Assembly: GCF_014779555.2 (NCBI RefSeq)
Contig: NZ_CP094357.1
Coordinates: forward strand, 2,480,001-2,544,000
Length of the DNA: 64,000 nucleotides
DNA from: Lysobacter capsici
GTDB lineage: Bacteria; Pseudomonadota; Gammaproteobacteria; Xanthomonadales; Xanthomonadaceae
Direction of reading: 5' to 3'
Shown piece by piece: positions 17,818 to 26,881 of this stretch. Below the pieces are notes generated by a model. The model worked only from the letters and a program-made list of their open reading frames with translations. It ran no database searches and was not told the origin of the DNA. Made by a program: the position numbers and the translations under genes. Each line of letters begins with the position of its first letter. The stretch's first letter is position 1.

Positions 17818-20193
17818 TCAGTTGCGCAGCGGCTTGCCGGTCTTGAGCATGTGCGCGATGCGCTCCTGGGTCTTGGGCATCTGCGCCAAGGCCACGAAGT
17901 GTTCGCGTTCGAGCTTGAGCAGCCATTCCTCGTCGACCAGCGCGTTGCGATCGACTTCGCCGCCGCAGATCACGGTGGCGATGCGGGTCGCGATCTCGTA
18001 GTCGTGCGGCGAGATGAAGCGGCCTTCGAGCATGTTGACCAGCATCATCTTGAAGGTCGCGATGCCGACGTCGCCGGCGACCTGGATACGGCGCGCCGGC
18101 AGCGGCGGGCGGTAGCCGCTTTCGGCCAACGCGCGCGCCTGGGCCTTGGCCACGTGCAGCAGTTCGAAGGCGTTGAACACGACGCGGTCGCCGTCGCGGG
18201 CGAGCTTGAGTTCGCGCGCTTCGAAGGCCGAGGTCGAGACCTTGCCCATCGCCACGCTTTCGAACGCGGTCTTGAGTTCGGCGAACACGTCGCCGCCCGG
18301 GCCGGCCGCTTCGGAGGCGCGCACCGCGAATTCCTTCAGACCGCCGCCGGCCGGCAGCAGGCCGACGCCGGCTTCGACCAGGCCGATGTAGCTTTCCAGC
18401 GCGAACACGCTGCGGGCCGAATGCATCTGGAATTCGCAGCCGCCGCCCAGCGCCAGACCGCGCACCGCCGCGACCACCGGCACCAGCGAGTATTTGATGC
18501 GCTGGCTGGTGGCCTGGAAGTTGGCGACCATCGCCTCGAAGCCCTTCAGATCGCCGGCCTGCAGCAGGCCCAGCGCGCCGGACAGATCCGCGCCGGCCGA
18601 GAACGGCTCCTTCGGCTGCCAGATCACCACGCCCTTGAACTTCTTCTCGGCGATGCCGATCGCTTCCTGGATGCCGTTGAGCACATGGTCGTTGACCGTG
18701 TGCATCTTGGTCTTGAAGCTGATCACCGCGATGTCGTCGCCGTCGTCGGCCCACAGACGGATGCCGTCGTTCTCGAACACGGTCTGGCCCTGCGAGAACT
18801 TCTCGCCGATCAGCGCGTCGGGGAAGCGCTGGCGCGCGTACACCGGGTTGGACGAACGCGGCACCTGGGCGTTGCGGCCCGGGCTGTAGCTGCCGTCCTT
18901 GTTATGCACGCCGTCGCGGCCGTCGAACACCCAGTTCGGCAGCGGCGCGTTGGCCATGGCCTTGCCGGCGACGATGTCTTCGGCGATCCAGTCGGCGACC
19001 TGCTTCCAGCCCGCGGCCTGCCAGGTTTCGAACGGGCCCAGCGACCAGCCGTAGCCCCAGCGCATGGCGAAATCGACGTCGCGCGCGGTGTCGGCGATCG
19101 ATTCCAGATGGAAGGCGCTGTAGTGGAAGCTGTCGCGGAACACCGCCCACAGGAACTGCGCCTGCGGATTGGTGCTGGCGCGCAATGCTGCGAACTTCTT
19201 GGCCGGGTCCTTTTCTTTCAGCAGCGCGGCGATGTCGGCATCGAGCTCGCCGGCCGAGACGCGGTAATCCTGCGCCTTCAGGTCGAGCACCAGGATGTCC
19301 TTGCTCTTCTTGGTGTAGAAACCGGCGCCGGCCTTCTGGCCCAGCGCGCCTTTCTCGACCAGCGCGGTCAGCCACTTGGGCGACTTGAAGTACTGGTGCC
19401 ACGGATCGTCGGGCAGGGTGTCGCCCATGGTCTTGATGACGTGGGCCATCGTGTCCAGACCGACCACGTCGGCGGTGCGGTAGGTCGCCGACTTCGGGCG
19501 GCCGATCGCCGGGCCGGTCAGCGCGTCGACGGTGTCGAAGCCCAGGCCGAACTGTTCGGTGTGGTGCATCGCCGCCAGCATCGAGAACACGCCGACGCGG
19601 TTGCCGATGAAGTTCGGGGTGTCCTTGGCGATCACCACGCCCTTGCCGAGCGTCGTGGTCAGGAAGGTTTCCAGGCCTTCGAGCACGGCCGCGTCGGTGG
19701 TCTTGGCCGGGATCAGCTCGGCCAGGTGCATGTAGCGCGGCGGGTTGAAGAAATGCACGCCGAGGAAGCGGTGACGCAGTTTTTCCGGCAGCACTTCGGC
19801 GAGCTTGTTGATGCCCAGGCCGGAGGTGTTGGAGGCCAGTACGGCGTGGTCGGGCACGTGGTCGGCGATCTTCTTGTACAGGTCCTGCTTCCAGTCCATG
19901 CGTTCGGCGATCGCTTCGATCACCAGGTCGCAGTCGCGCAGCAGTTCCAGGCCGGTGTCGTAGTTGGCGGCGGTCAGGCGCTCGGCCAGGGCCTTGCTGG
20001 CCAGCGGCGCCGGGCTGAGCTTGGTCAGGTTGGCGATGGCCTTGTCGACGATGCCGTTGGGCGCGCCTTCCTTGGCGGCCAGGTCGAACAGCACCGTGTC
20101 GACGCCGGCATTGGTGAGGTGCGCGGCGATCTGGGCGCCCATGACGCCGGCCCCGAGGACCGCGGCGCGACGGACTAGCAATTGGTTGGACAT
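17818..20193 (-). CDS. 3-hydroxyacyl-CoA dehydrogenase / enoyl-CoA hydratase, FadN-type domain order
   Basis: A 791-residue bifunctional beta-oxidation enzyme. The NAD-binding dehydrogenase domain comes first (AAVLGAGVMGAQIAAH near residue 10; SNTSGLGINKLAE and HFFNPPRYMHLAELI near 120-160). The crotonase domain comes last (GLALGGGCEFQMHS near 588 and EAGVGLLPAGGG near 612, forming the oxyanion hole). This is the order seen in Bacillus FadN and the reverse of E. coli FadB. It hydrates enoyl-CoA and oxidises the product to 3-ketoacyl-CoA for the thiolase downstream. Upstream is its likely TetR regulator. Confidence 0.93.
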   Translation of the reverse strand: MSNQLLVRRAAVLGAGVMGAQIAAHLTNAGVDTVLFDLAAKEGAPNGIVDKAIANLTKLSPAPLASKALAERLTAANYDTGLELLRDCDLVIEAIAERMDWKQDLYKKIADHVPDHAVLASNTSGLGINKLAEVLPEKLRHRFLGVHFFNPPRYMHLAELIPAKTTDAAVLEGLETFLTTTLGKGVVIAKDTPNFIGNRVGVFSMLAAMHHTEQFGLGFDTVDALTGPAIGRPKSATYRTADVVGLDTMAHVIKTMGDTLPDDPWHQYFKSPKWLTALVEKGALGQKAGAGFYTKKSKDILVLDLKAQDYRVSAGELDADIAALLKEKDPAKKFAALRASTNPQAQFLWAVFRDSFHYSAFHLESIADTARDVDFAMRWGYGWSLGPFETWQAAGWKQVADWIAEDIVAGKAMANAPLPNWVFDGRDGVHNKDGSYSPGRNAQVPRSSNPVYARQRFPDALIGEKFSQGQTVFENDGIRLWADDGDDIAVISFKTKMHTVNDHVLNGIQEAIGIAEKKFKGVVIWQPKEPFSAGADLSGALGLLQAGDLKGFEAMVANFQATSQRIKYSLVPVVAAVRGLALGGGCEFQMHSARSVFALESYIGLVEAGVGLLPAGGGLKEFAVRASEAAGPGGDVFAELKTAFESVAMGKVSTSAFEARELKLARDGDRVVFNAFELLHVAKAQARALAESGYRPPLPARRIQVAGDVGIATFKMMLVNMLEGRFISPHDYEIATRIATVICGGEVDRNALVDEEWLLKLEREHFVALAQMPKTQERIAHMLKTGKPLRN

Positions 20194-20354
20194 CGTCTAC
20201 AACTCCTTGAAGGAATTCGAGAATCTTGGGACGTGGCGAGGGGAGGGACGCGCTCGGCGGGGAATCTGCTTTTCGCGAGCGGGCGGGTTTACGGAACCGG
20301 TGCACTGGGCACTCCGGCGGCGTCGGTCCCCGCCGGGACCGGCGCCCGCGCCGC

Positions 20355-20975
20355 TCAGCTCTTGAAGCCGGCGGCGGCGAAACGGATCAGTTCGCGGGCG
20401 GCGCGTTCACGATGCGCCGCCTCGGTGACACCGGCGGGACGCTTGATCAGGCCGAAGTCGGCCATGGCGTAGGTCAGCGAGCCGGCCAGGAAATCCAGAC
20501 GCCAGTACAGCTCTTCCTTGCTCAGGCCCGGCACCGCCACGGCGATGGCCTTGGCGAATTCGCGCAGCACGTGGCCGTAGTGGTCGGACAGGAACTTGCG
20601 CAGGCTGTCGTTCTTCTCGGCGTAGGCGCGGGCGATGACCCGCACGAAGGCGCCGCCGCCGTTGCGGTCCTGGGCCAGGGCGAGGGCGGGCTGGACGAAC
20701 GCGGCCAGGATCGGCTCGAGTTCGCCCGGATGCGCCTCCACCGCGGCCTTGAGCGCGCTCATGCGCTGCTCGGTCATCTCGTCCATGCGCCGGCGGAATA
20801 CCTCGTTGACGAGGTTTTCCTTGCTGCCGAAGTGGTAGTTGACCGCGGCGATGTTGACGTCGGCGCGGCTGGTGACCTGGCGCAGCGAGGTGCCGGTGAA
20901 GCCGAACTGGGCGAACAGCTCTTCGGCGGCGCCGAGGATGCGGTCCTTGGTCGAGAAATGAGCGGTGGTGGTCAT
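20355..20975 (-). CDS. TetR family regulator of fatty acid degradation (PsrA-like)
   Basis: A 206-residue repressor. The N-terminal TetR helix-turn-helix spans about residues 10-55 (ILGAAEELFAQFGF, TSLRQVTSRADV, AAVNYHFGSKENL). The C-terminal ligand domain resembles the PsrA group of Pseudomonas and Xanthomonas, which binds long-chain fatty acids or acyl-CoA and represses beta-oxidation genes. It is encoded just upstream of the FadN-type enzyme and thiolase on the same strand. A perfect palindrome 76 nt before its start is the presumed operator, suggesting autoregulation and control of the whole unit. The ligand is inferred. Confidence 0.85.
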   Translation of the reverse strand: MTTTAHFSTKDRILGAAEELFAQFGFTGTSLRQVTSRADVNIAAVNYHFGSKENLVNEVFRRRMDEMTEQRMSALKAAVEAHPGELEPILAAFVQPALALAQDRNGGGAFVRVIARAYAEKNDSLRKFLSDHYGHVLREFAKAIAVAVPGLSKEELYWRLDFLAGSLTYAMADFGLIKRPAGVTEAAHRERAARELIRFAAAGFKS

Positions 20976-21050
20976 GCGGACGGTCGGACTCCGGGAGCGG
21001 GGGATGGCCTGGGTACCGGCCTGGACGCCGGTCTTAAAGCGGCGGCATGA

Positions 21051-21068
21051 ATCAAACGCTTGTTTGAT
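21051..21068. promoter_or_regulatory. Probable operator of the TetR/PsrA-like regulator
   Basis: Perfect 18-bp palindrome ATCAAAC-GCTT-GTTTGAT located 76-93 nt upstream of the TetR start codon. Its core (CAAAC, short spacer, GTTTG) matches the PsrA-box pattern described in Pseudomonas. It is positioned to control the regulator and the fad genes behind it. Confidence 0.75.
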
Positions 21069-21106
21069 GCTAGTCCGCGGGGTGTGGCTGCGTCAATCGG
21101 TGGGGG

Positions 21107-21300
21107 CCGGGAATCGGGAATGGGGAGTCGGGAATCGGAAAAGCGCGGACGCGGCGATCTTTCGTATTCGTCGCCTTCGGCGCCCCAAATTTAGATTCCG
21201 GGCTTTTGCGAAATGGGGGCCGCCGGCAATGTCCCGCGGGCGCCAGAATCTCCCCGGCGAGGCCTTCCGATTCCCGATTCCCCATTCCCGATTCCCGCCC
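21107..21300. repeat. Facing GGGAATC / GATTCCC repeat pair between tetR and ndk
   Basis: Forward arm at 21107-21138 (CCGGGAATCGGGAATGGGGA and onward) and reverse arm at 21267-21300, separated by 128 bp of unrelated sequence. Same family as 17661-17817. Here it lies between divergent genes, so it is not simply an intra-operon element. Confidence 0.75.
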
Positions 21301-21333
21301 TTTACATGTAGAATTACGGGAGCCATATCGGCT

Positions 21334-21358
21334 AAACCCGCGTCCTGTCGCGGGTTTT
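21334..21358 (+). terminator. Hairpin with T-rich tail in the ndk leader region
   Basis: Perfect 9-bp inverted repeat AAACCCGCG / CGCGGGTTT with a 6-nt loop, then TCTGTTATTCTC. It sits 52-76 nt before the ndk start. A TAGAAT box at about 21309 lies upstream, so it could be an attenuator in the ndk leader, or the terminator of a short transcript from the repeat region. Confidence 0.5.
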
Positions 21359-21409
21359 CTGTTATTCTCAGGGCCGACCGTAAGCGGCCCGCCTACCCGG
21401 AGACTTTCC

Positions 21410-21835
21410 ATGGCGCTGGAGCGCACCCTGTCCATCATCAAGCCCGACGCCGTCGCCAAGAACGTCATCGGCGAGATCTATTCCCGTTTCGAAAAGGCCG
21501 GCCTGAAGGTCGTCGCTTCCAAGATGAAGCAGCTGTCGAAGCAGGAAGCCGAAGGTTTCTACGCGGTCCACCGCGAGCGCCCGTTCTTCGCCGCCCTGGT
21601 CGAGTTCATGATCAGCGGCCCGGTGATGATCCAGGCGCTGCAGGGCGAGAACGCCGTGCTCAAGCACCGCGACCTGATGGGCGCCACCAATCCGAAGGAC
21701 GCCGCGCCGGGCACGATCCGCGCCGACTTCGCCGACAGCATCGACGCCAACGCCGTGCACGGTTCGGACAGCCTGGAGAACGCCGCGATCGAGATCGCGT
21801 ACTTCTTCCCGGCCACCGACGTGTACGCGCGCTAA
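21410..21835 (+). CDS. ndk: Nucleoside diphosphate kinase
   Basis: A 141-residue kinase that moves the gamma phosphate between nucleoside triphosphates and diphosphates. The start [21 protein letters not shown] and the phospho-histidine motif [12 protein letters not shown] (His near residue 117) are diagnostic. The reading frame extends upstream to 21206, but conservation begins at ATG 21410, preceded by CGGAGA. rlmN follows 24 nt after the stop. Confidence 0.97.
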   Translation: MALERTLSIIKPDAVAKNVIGEIYSRFEKAGLKVVASKMKQLSKQEAEGFYAVHRERPFFAALVEFMISGPVMIQALQGENAVLKHRDLMGATNPKDAAPGTIRADFADSIDANAVHGSDSLENAAIEIAYFFPATDVYAR

Positions 21836-21859
21836 GCCGCACGCACATCGAGCAATGCA

Positions 21860-23194
21860 GTGAACGATATCCGCGACAACGCCAACGACCTTCCGCTGCT
21901 CGGCGACACGCCCTCGACGGAAGCCGTTGCGCGCGCGCCGATCGCGATCACGCAAGTCGACAGCGTCAACGTCGACGGCTCGAACGTTGAAAGCGCGCAG
22001 GCGCCGGCTTCGGCCGGCGTCTTCGTGCCCGACAACGGCAAGACCAATCTGTTCGATCTCGACCGCACCCAACTCGAGGATTTCTTCGAGCAGACCCTGG
22101 GCGAGAAGCGCTACCGCGCGCATCAGGTGATGAAGTGGATCCATCACCGCTACGTCACCGATTTCCACGACATGACCGACCTGGGCAAGGTGCTGCGCGC
22201 CAAGCTCGAAGAGCACGCGCAAGTGCGCGCGCCGATGGTCATTTTCGACAAGCCCTCGACCGACGGCACCCACAAGTGGCTGCTCGGCATGGACGCCAAG
22301 AACGCGATCGAGGCGGTGTTCATTCCCGACAAGGGCCGCGGCACGCTGTGCGTGTCCTCGCAGGTCGGCTGCGCCTTGAACTGCCAGTTCTGTTCGACCG
22401 CGACCCAGGGCTTCAACCGCAACCTGTCGACCGCCGAGATCATCGGCCAGGTCTGGGTCGCGGCGCGTCACCTCGGCAACGTCCCGCACCAGCAGCGCAA
22501 GCTCACCAACGTGGTGATGATGGGCATGGGCGAGCCGCTGATGAATTTCGACAACGTCGTGCGCGCCATGAGCATCATGCGCGACGACCTGGGCTACGGC
22601 CTGGCCAACAAGCGCGTGACCCTGTCGACCGCCGGCATGGTGCCGATGATCGACAAGCTCGGCGAGGTCAGCGACGTGTCGCTGGCGGTGTCGCTGCACG
22701 CGGCCAACGACGAGTTGCGCAGCCAGTTGGTGCCGCTCAACAAGAAATACCCGATCGAACAATTGATGGACGCCTGCGTGCGTTACGCGCTGCGCAAGCG
22801 CGGCACCTCGGTGACCTTCGAGTACACCCTGATGAAGGGCGTCAACGACCAGCCGACCCACGCGCGCCAGCTGGTGCGGCTGCTGCGCCAGTTCGACAAC
22901 GCGGTGCAGATGAAGGACGCGGCCAAGGTCAACCTGATTCCGTTCAACCCGTTCCCGGGCACCCGTTTCGAGCGCCCGGACGAAGTCGCGATCCGCGCGT
23001 TCCAGAAGCTGCTCAACGACGCCGGCATGATCGCGCCGGTGCGCCGCACCCGCGGCGACGACATCGACGCGGCCTGCGGGCAGCTCAAGGGCCAGGTCAT
23101 GGACCGCACCCGGCGTCAGGCCGAATTCCGCAAGCAACTGCAGGCCCAGGGCCTGAGCCAGCCCGACGGGAGCGTCGGCGATGCCGCGGCTTGA
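21860..23194 (+). CDS. rlmN: Dual-specificity 23S rRNA/tRNA adenosine C2 methyltransferase
   Basis: A 444-residue radical SAM methyltransferase that methylates A2503 of 23S rRNA and A37 of some tRNAs. The CX3CX2C cluster is in [18 protein letters not shown] near residue 172. [12 protein letters not shown] and the C-terminal [13 protein letters not shown] (catalytic cysteine) are also present. The start is a GTG at 21860. The N-terminus is about 60 residues longer than the E. coli form, with a variable Ala/Val/Asp-rich extension before [15 protein letters not shown]. It overlaps pilF by 14 nt. Confidence 0.96.
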   Translation: MNDIRDNANDLPLLGDTPSTEAVARAPIAITQVDSVNVDGSNVESAQAPASAGVFVPDNGKTNLFDLDRTQLEDFFEQTLGEKRYRAHQVMKWIHHRYVTDFHDMTDLGKVLRAKLEEHAQVRAPMVIFDKPSTDGTHKWLLGMDAKNAIEAVFIPDKGRGTLCVSSQVGCALNCQFCSTATQGFNRNLSTAEIIGQVWVAARHLGNVPHQQRKLTNVVMMGMGEPLMNFDNVVRAMSIMRDDLGYGLANKRVTLSTAGMVPMIDKLGEVSDVSLAVSLHAANDELRSQLVPLNKKYPIEQLMDACVRYALRKRGTSVTFEYTLMKGVNDQPTHARQLVRLLRQFDNAVQMKDAAKVNLIPFNPFPGTRFERPDEVAIRAFQKLLNDAGMIAPVRRTRGDDIDAACGQLKGQVMDRTRRQAEFRKQLQAQGLSQPDGSVGDAAA

Positions 23195-24056
23195 TTCCGT
23201 GCGGTCCGCTCTGACCCTGCGCAAGGCCCCGGCCCGCGGACGCGTCCTGCGCCTGCTGGCCCTGCTGACGCTGATCGTGTTCGCCACCGTCGCCTGCAAC
23301 CGGCTGAGCTTCATCCGCCCGAAGATGGACCGCAAGGGCTTCAAGCAGACCGCGGTCGAATACGACGTCGGCGATCGGCGCAAGGCGCCCGACGGCGCGG
23401 CCGCCGCGCAGGGCCGGGTCCAGTCGGCGCAGCGTTATCTGGAAGCCGGCGACCGCGACAAGGCCCGTTCCGAGCTCAAGCAGGCGCTGCAGATCGATTC
23501 CAAGTCGGCCGAGGCCTACAGCCTGATGGCGGTCATGGCCGAGATGGACGGCAAGACCGCCGAGGCCGGCGGCTACTACCGCAAGGCCGCCGAGTACGCG
23601 CCCGACCGCGGCGCCGCGCTCAACAACTACGGCGTGTGGCTGTGCGACAACAACCGCGCCGCCGAAGCGATGCCTTATTTCGACCGCACTCTGGCCGATC
23701 CGCGCTACGGCAGTCCGGCGGTGGCGCTGGCCAACAGCGGCGCCTGCGCCGACAAGCTCGGCCAGAACGATCGCGCCGACCGCGATCTTCGCCTGGCGCT
23801 GTCGCTCGATCCCAAATCCACGCTCGCGCTGAGCGCGATGGCCAAGCGCCAGTTGCGCCTGGGCAACGCCTTCGAAGCGCGGGCATTTTCTGAACGGCGA
23901 CTGGCCATTGAGCCTATTTCAGCTGAAGCGCTGATGACTGCGTCACAAATCGAACAAAAACTCGGCGACACGGCTGCCGCCGCGAGATACGTTCAGCGAA
24001 TGAGGGCGGAGTTCCCTGACACGCAGGGCTCCGGAATAGGGGATGGCGGTAAGTGA
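23181..24056 (+). CDS. pilF: Type IV pilus biogenesis/stability lipoprotein PilF (PilW)
   Basis: A 291-residue TPR protein with a lipoprotein-type signal: a hydrophobic stretch near residues 22-38 and a cysteine at 39 (FATVAC). TPR units run from about residue 72 to 280 ([28 protein letters not shown] and others). PilF is the pilotin that brings the PilQ secretin to the outer membrane. It overlaps rlmN by 14 nt and is followed directly by rodZ, the conserved gammaproteobacterial order. Confidence 0.9.
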   Translation: MPRLDSVRSALTLRKAPARGRVLRLLALLTLIVFATVACNRLSFIRPKMDRKGFKQTAVEYDVGDRRKAPDGAAAAQGRVQSAQRYLEAGDRDKARSELKQALQIDSKSAEAYSLMAVMAEMDGKTAEAGGYYRKAAEYAPDRGAALNNYGVWLCDNNRAAEAMPYFDRTLADPRYGSPAVALANSGACADKLGQNDRADRDLRLALSLDPKSTLALSAMAKRQLRLGNAFEARAFSERRLAIEPISAEALMTASQIEQKLGDTAAAARYVQRMRAEFPDTQGSGIGDGGK

Positions 24057-24877
24057 TGATGCAGTCGAACGAATTCGCGCCTGAAGGCAGCGGAAGCTGC
24101 GGCGCGCGTCTCAAGCAGGCCCGCGAAGCCGCGGGGCTGTCCGTGGAAGACGTGGCCGCGCGGCTGAAAATGCCTGCGCGCGTCGTGTATTCCCTGGAAA
24201 ACGACGACATCGCCAGCATGGGCGCGCCGGTGTTCGTGCGCGGGCAGTTGCGCAGCTATGCGCGGCTGGTCGGCATCGACCTGGAAAGCCAGCTCAGCGG
24301 CACGTCGGTCGCTTCGACCGCGCCGTCCGAACTCGTCAGCCACACCCACACCCCGCGCTATCGCCGCGTGTTCGAACAGACCACGCGCCGCGCCGTCTAC
24401 ATCGTCATGACCGCGGCCATCGCGGTGCCGATCTGGATCGCGACCCGTCATCCGGCCAGCAATTCCACCGTGCAGTCCCTGGACATGGCGGCGGTCGCGC
24501 CGGGCACGGCCAACACCGCGTTGCCGGCCGCGCGTCCGTCGTCGGCCACGCCGCCGCAGCGCACCCCGGTCACCGCCTCGATCATGCCGTCCTCGGCCGC
24601 CGCCGCGCCGGCCAAGACCCTGGTGCTGAAATTCAGCGGCGACAGCTGGGTGCAGATCGTCGGCGTCGACGGCAGCAAGCTAGAAGAAGGCATCCTCGGC
24701 GCAGGCCAGGAGCGCAGCTACGGCCCGGGCGAAGTCGCCAGCGTGCGTCTGGGCAATACCGCCGCGGTGGAAGTCAGCGCCGCCGGCCAACCGCTCGATC
24801 TGGCGCCGTTCAGCCGCGCGAACGTCGCGCGCTTTACGCTATCCTCTGACGGTTCCCTCGCGCCAGTCTCCGACTGA
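24056..24877 (+). CDS. rodZ: Cytoskeletal protein RodZ
   Basis: A 273-residue protein with an N-terminal Cro-like helix-turn-helix (LKQAREAAGLSVEDVAARLKM, about residues 20-85), a transmembrane helix near 118-135 (AVYIVMTAAIAVPIW), a Pro/Ala linker and a C-terminal DUF4115 domain (LVLKFSGDSWVQIVG from about 193). RodZ binds MreB and helps maintain rod shape. Two consecutive ATG codons follow a GTG; I use 24056, which overlaps the pilF stop. Confidence 0.92.
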   Translation: MMQSNEFAPEGSGSCGARLKQAREAAGLSVEDVAARLKMPARVVYSLENDDIASMGAPVFVRGQLRSYARLVGIDLESQLSGTSVASTAPSELVSHTHTPRYRRVFEQTTRRAVYIVMTAAIAVPIWIATRHPASNSTVQSLDMAAVAPGTANTALPAARPSSATPPQRTPVTASIMPSSAAAAPAKTLVLKFSGDSWVQIVGVDGSKLEEGILGAGQERSYGPGEVASVRLGNTAAVEVSAAGQPLDLAPFSRANVARFTLSSDGSLAPVSD

Positions 24878-25011
24878 TCCGCGCTGCGGGTCCGCGAACA
24901 CCTTCATCGGCCCGACGCTGCATCGACTGCGGCATCGGGCCGGTCCATTACGGCCCATCCTCGCGCGTTGCGCGGCGCTGGGGCGTTCAAGCAGCTTAGC
25001 GACGGCGCATC

Positions 25012-25641
25012 ATGGCGATAGACGACCTGCTCGACGAACACGAACAAAGCGAACGCGTGCTGGCGTGGTTGCGCGCCAACGGCGCCGGCCTGATCGGCGG
25101 CATCGCGCTGGGCCTGGCCGCGATCGGCGGCTGGAAATGGTGGGGCAACCACCAGCTCGAGGAACACGGCAAGGCCGCCGCGCAGTTCCAGGCCGCCGCC
25201 GATGCGGTCGAGGCCAAGGACAAGACCGCCGCGGCCAAGGTCAAGGCGCTGCCGGCCGGGACCTACCAGACCCTGGCCCAGCTCGACCTGGCCAAGTCGC
25301 AGGTCGACAGCGACCAGCGCGACGCCGCGATCGCGACCCTGCGCAGCATCAAGACCGAAGACGCCGCGATCGCCGAGATCGTCAACCAGCGTCTGGCGCG
25401 TCTGCTGATCGACGCCAAGCAGCCGGCCGAAGCGGTCAAGCTGCTCGGCAAATCGACCTCGCCGCTGGCGATCGAGGTGCGCGGCGACGCGCAGTTCGCG
25501 CTCGGCAAGAGCGAGCTGGCCCGCAACGACTACAGCGCCGCGCTCGGCAAGCTCGACGAGGCTTCGCAGCGTCGCCGTCTGCTCGAACTCAAGCTCATTG
25601 AAGCCGGCGGCACGCCGGCCAAGCCCGAGGCCAAATCTTGA
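25012..25641 (+). CDS. YfgM-like tetratricopeptide membrane protein
   Basis: A 209-residue protein with an N-terminal amphipathic start (MAIDDLLDEHEQSERVLAWL), one transmembrane helix near residues 22-40 and a TPR-like periplasmic domain. This is the YfgM (TPR_21) family. In E. coli YfgM associates with SecYEG and PpiD as an ancillary chaperone. It lies in its usual place ahead of bamB, whose start overlaps its stop region, so both envelope-biogenesis genes are coupled. Confidence 0.85.
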   Translation: MAIDDLLDEHEQSERVLAWLRANGAGLIGGIALGLAAIGGWKWWGNHQLEEHGKAAAQFQAAADAVEAKDKTAAAKVKALPAGTYQTLAQLDLAKSQVDSDQRDAAIATLRSIKTEDAAIAEIVNQRLARLLIDAKQPAEAVKLLGKSTSPLAIEVRGDAQFALGKSELARNDYSAALGKLDEASQRRRLLELKLIEAGGTPAKPEAKS

Positions 25642-25643
25642 AG

Positions 25644-26879
25644 ATGAAGCAAGCTCAGAAGACCGGTCGCGACCTGCGTCCGGCCGTTCGCGTCGCCGCG
25701 GTGGTGCTGTGCGCGTTCGCGCTGGCCGGCTGCTCCACGGTCAAGGGTTGGTTCGGCGGCAAGAAGAAGGACGACGGCAAGCCCAACGAGCCGGCCGAAC
25801 TCACCGATTTCACCGCCAGCGTCAAAGTCGACAAGATCTGGTCGGCCAATGCCGGCAAGGGCGAGGACCGCATCGGCGTGCGCCAGGGCCCGGTCGTGGC
25901 CGACGGCCGCGTCTACGCCGCGGCGATCAAGGGCGGCGTGCATGCCTACGATCTGCAAACCGGCAAGCAGGTCTGGGAATACATCCCCAAGCGCAAGGAC
26001 AAGGACAAGAAGGACAAGGACATCCGCCTGTCCGGCGGCCCCGGCGCGGGCGACGGCCTGGTCGTGATCGGCGGCCTGGACGGCGAAGTGATCGCGCTCG
26101 ATGCCGCCACCGGCGCCGAGAAGTGGACCGCCAAGGTCACCAACGAAGTCATCGCCGCGCCGGCGATCGGCCTGGGCTTGGTGTTCGTGCGTTCCAACGA
26201 CGGCCGGGTGACCGCGTTCGACGCCGCCAGCGGCGAGCGTCGCTGGTTCTGGACCCATGAAGTGCCGATGCTGTCGCTGCGCGGCAACGGTTCGCCGGCG
26301 ATCGGCCCGGGCTTCGTGTTCGTCGGCAACGACGACGGCACCCTCAGCGCGCTGGCCGCCAGCGACGGTCGTCCGACCTGGGACCAGCCGGTCGCGCAGC
26401 CTGAAGGCCGCAGCGAACTCGACCGCATGGCCGACGTCGACGGCACTCCGGTGCTCGACGGCACCGTGCTGTACGCGAGCAGCTTCAAGAAGCAGACCGT
26501 CGCCATCGACGCCCCGAGCGGCCGTCCGATCTGGGTCAGCGAGCACGGCGGCGCGGGCCGCGTCGGCGTGGCCAGCGATCGCCTGATCGTCAGCGACCCG
26601 TCCGGCACCGTCTACGGTCTGGACCGCTCCAGCGGCAGCGCGCTGTGGTCGCAGCCCTCGCTGGCGCGCCGCAACCTGACCGGCGCGGCCGTGCAGGGCG
26701 ATTACGCGGTGGTCGGCGATTTCGACGGCTACATCCACTGGATGAAGCTCGACACCGGCGAGTTCGCCGCGCGCGAGCGCGTCGGCGGCAAGTCGCTGCG
26801 GGCCGCTCCGGTGGTCGCCGACGGCGTGCTGATCGTGCAGAACGTGAAGGGCGAGCTGACGGCGTTCAAGTTGCAGTGA
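25644..26879 (+). CDS. bamB: Outer membrane protein assembly factor BamB
   Basis: A 411-residue lipoprotein with lipobox ALAGC near residue 29, followed by an eight-bladed PQQ-type beta-propeller with repeats of the form VYALDxxTGxxxW. It is the scaffold lipoprotein of the BAM complex that inserts beta-barrels into the outer membrane. Compared with E. coli BamB it has a short Lys/Asp-rich loop (KRKDKDKKDKD) near residue 120. I use ATG 25644; an in-frame TTG two codons earlier overlaps the previous stop. Confidence 0.94.
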   Translation: MKQAQKTGRDLRPAVRVAAVVLCAFALAGCSTVKGWFGGKKKDDGKPNEPAELTDFTASVKVDKIWSANAGKGEDRIGVRQGPVVADGRVYAAAIKGGVHAYDLQTGKQVWEYIPKRKDKDKKDKDIRLSGGPGAGDGLVVIGGLDGEVIALDAATGAEKWTAKVTNEVIAAPAIGLGLVFVRSNDGRVTAFDAASGERRWFWTHEVPMLSLRGNGSPAIGPGFVFVGNDDGTLSALAASDGRPTWDQPVAQPEGRSELDRMADVDGTPVLDGTVLYASSFKKQTVAIDAPSGRPIWVSEHGGAGRVGVASDRLIVSDPSGTVYGLDRSSGSALWSQPSLARRNLTGAAVQGDYAVVGDFDGYIHWMKLDTGEFAARERVGGKSLRAAPVVADGVLIVQNVKGELTAFKLQ

Positions 26880-26881
26880 AG

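Noticed and set aside
17782-20178. 798-codon plus-strand frame opposite the FadN-type enzyme
   Set aside because: Very long but purely antisense, with low-complexity composition; long shadows are expected at this GC content.
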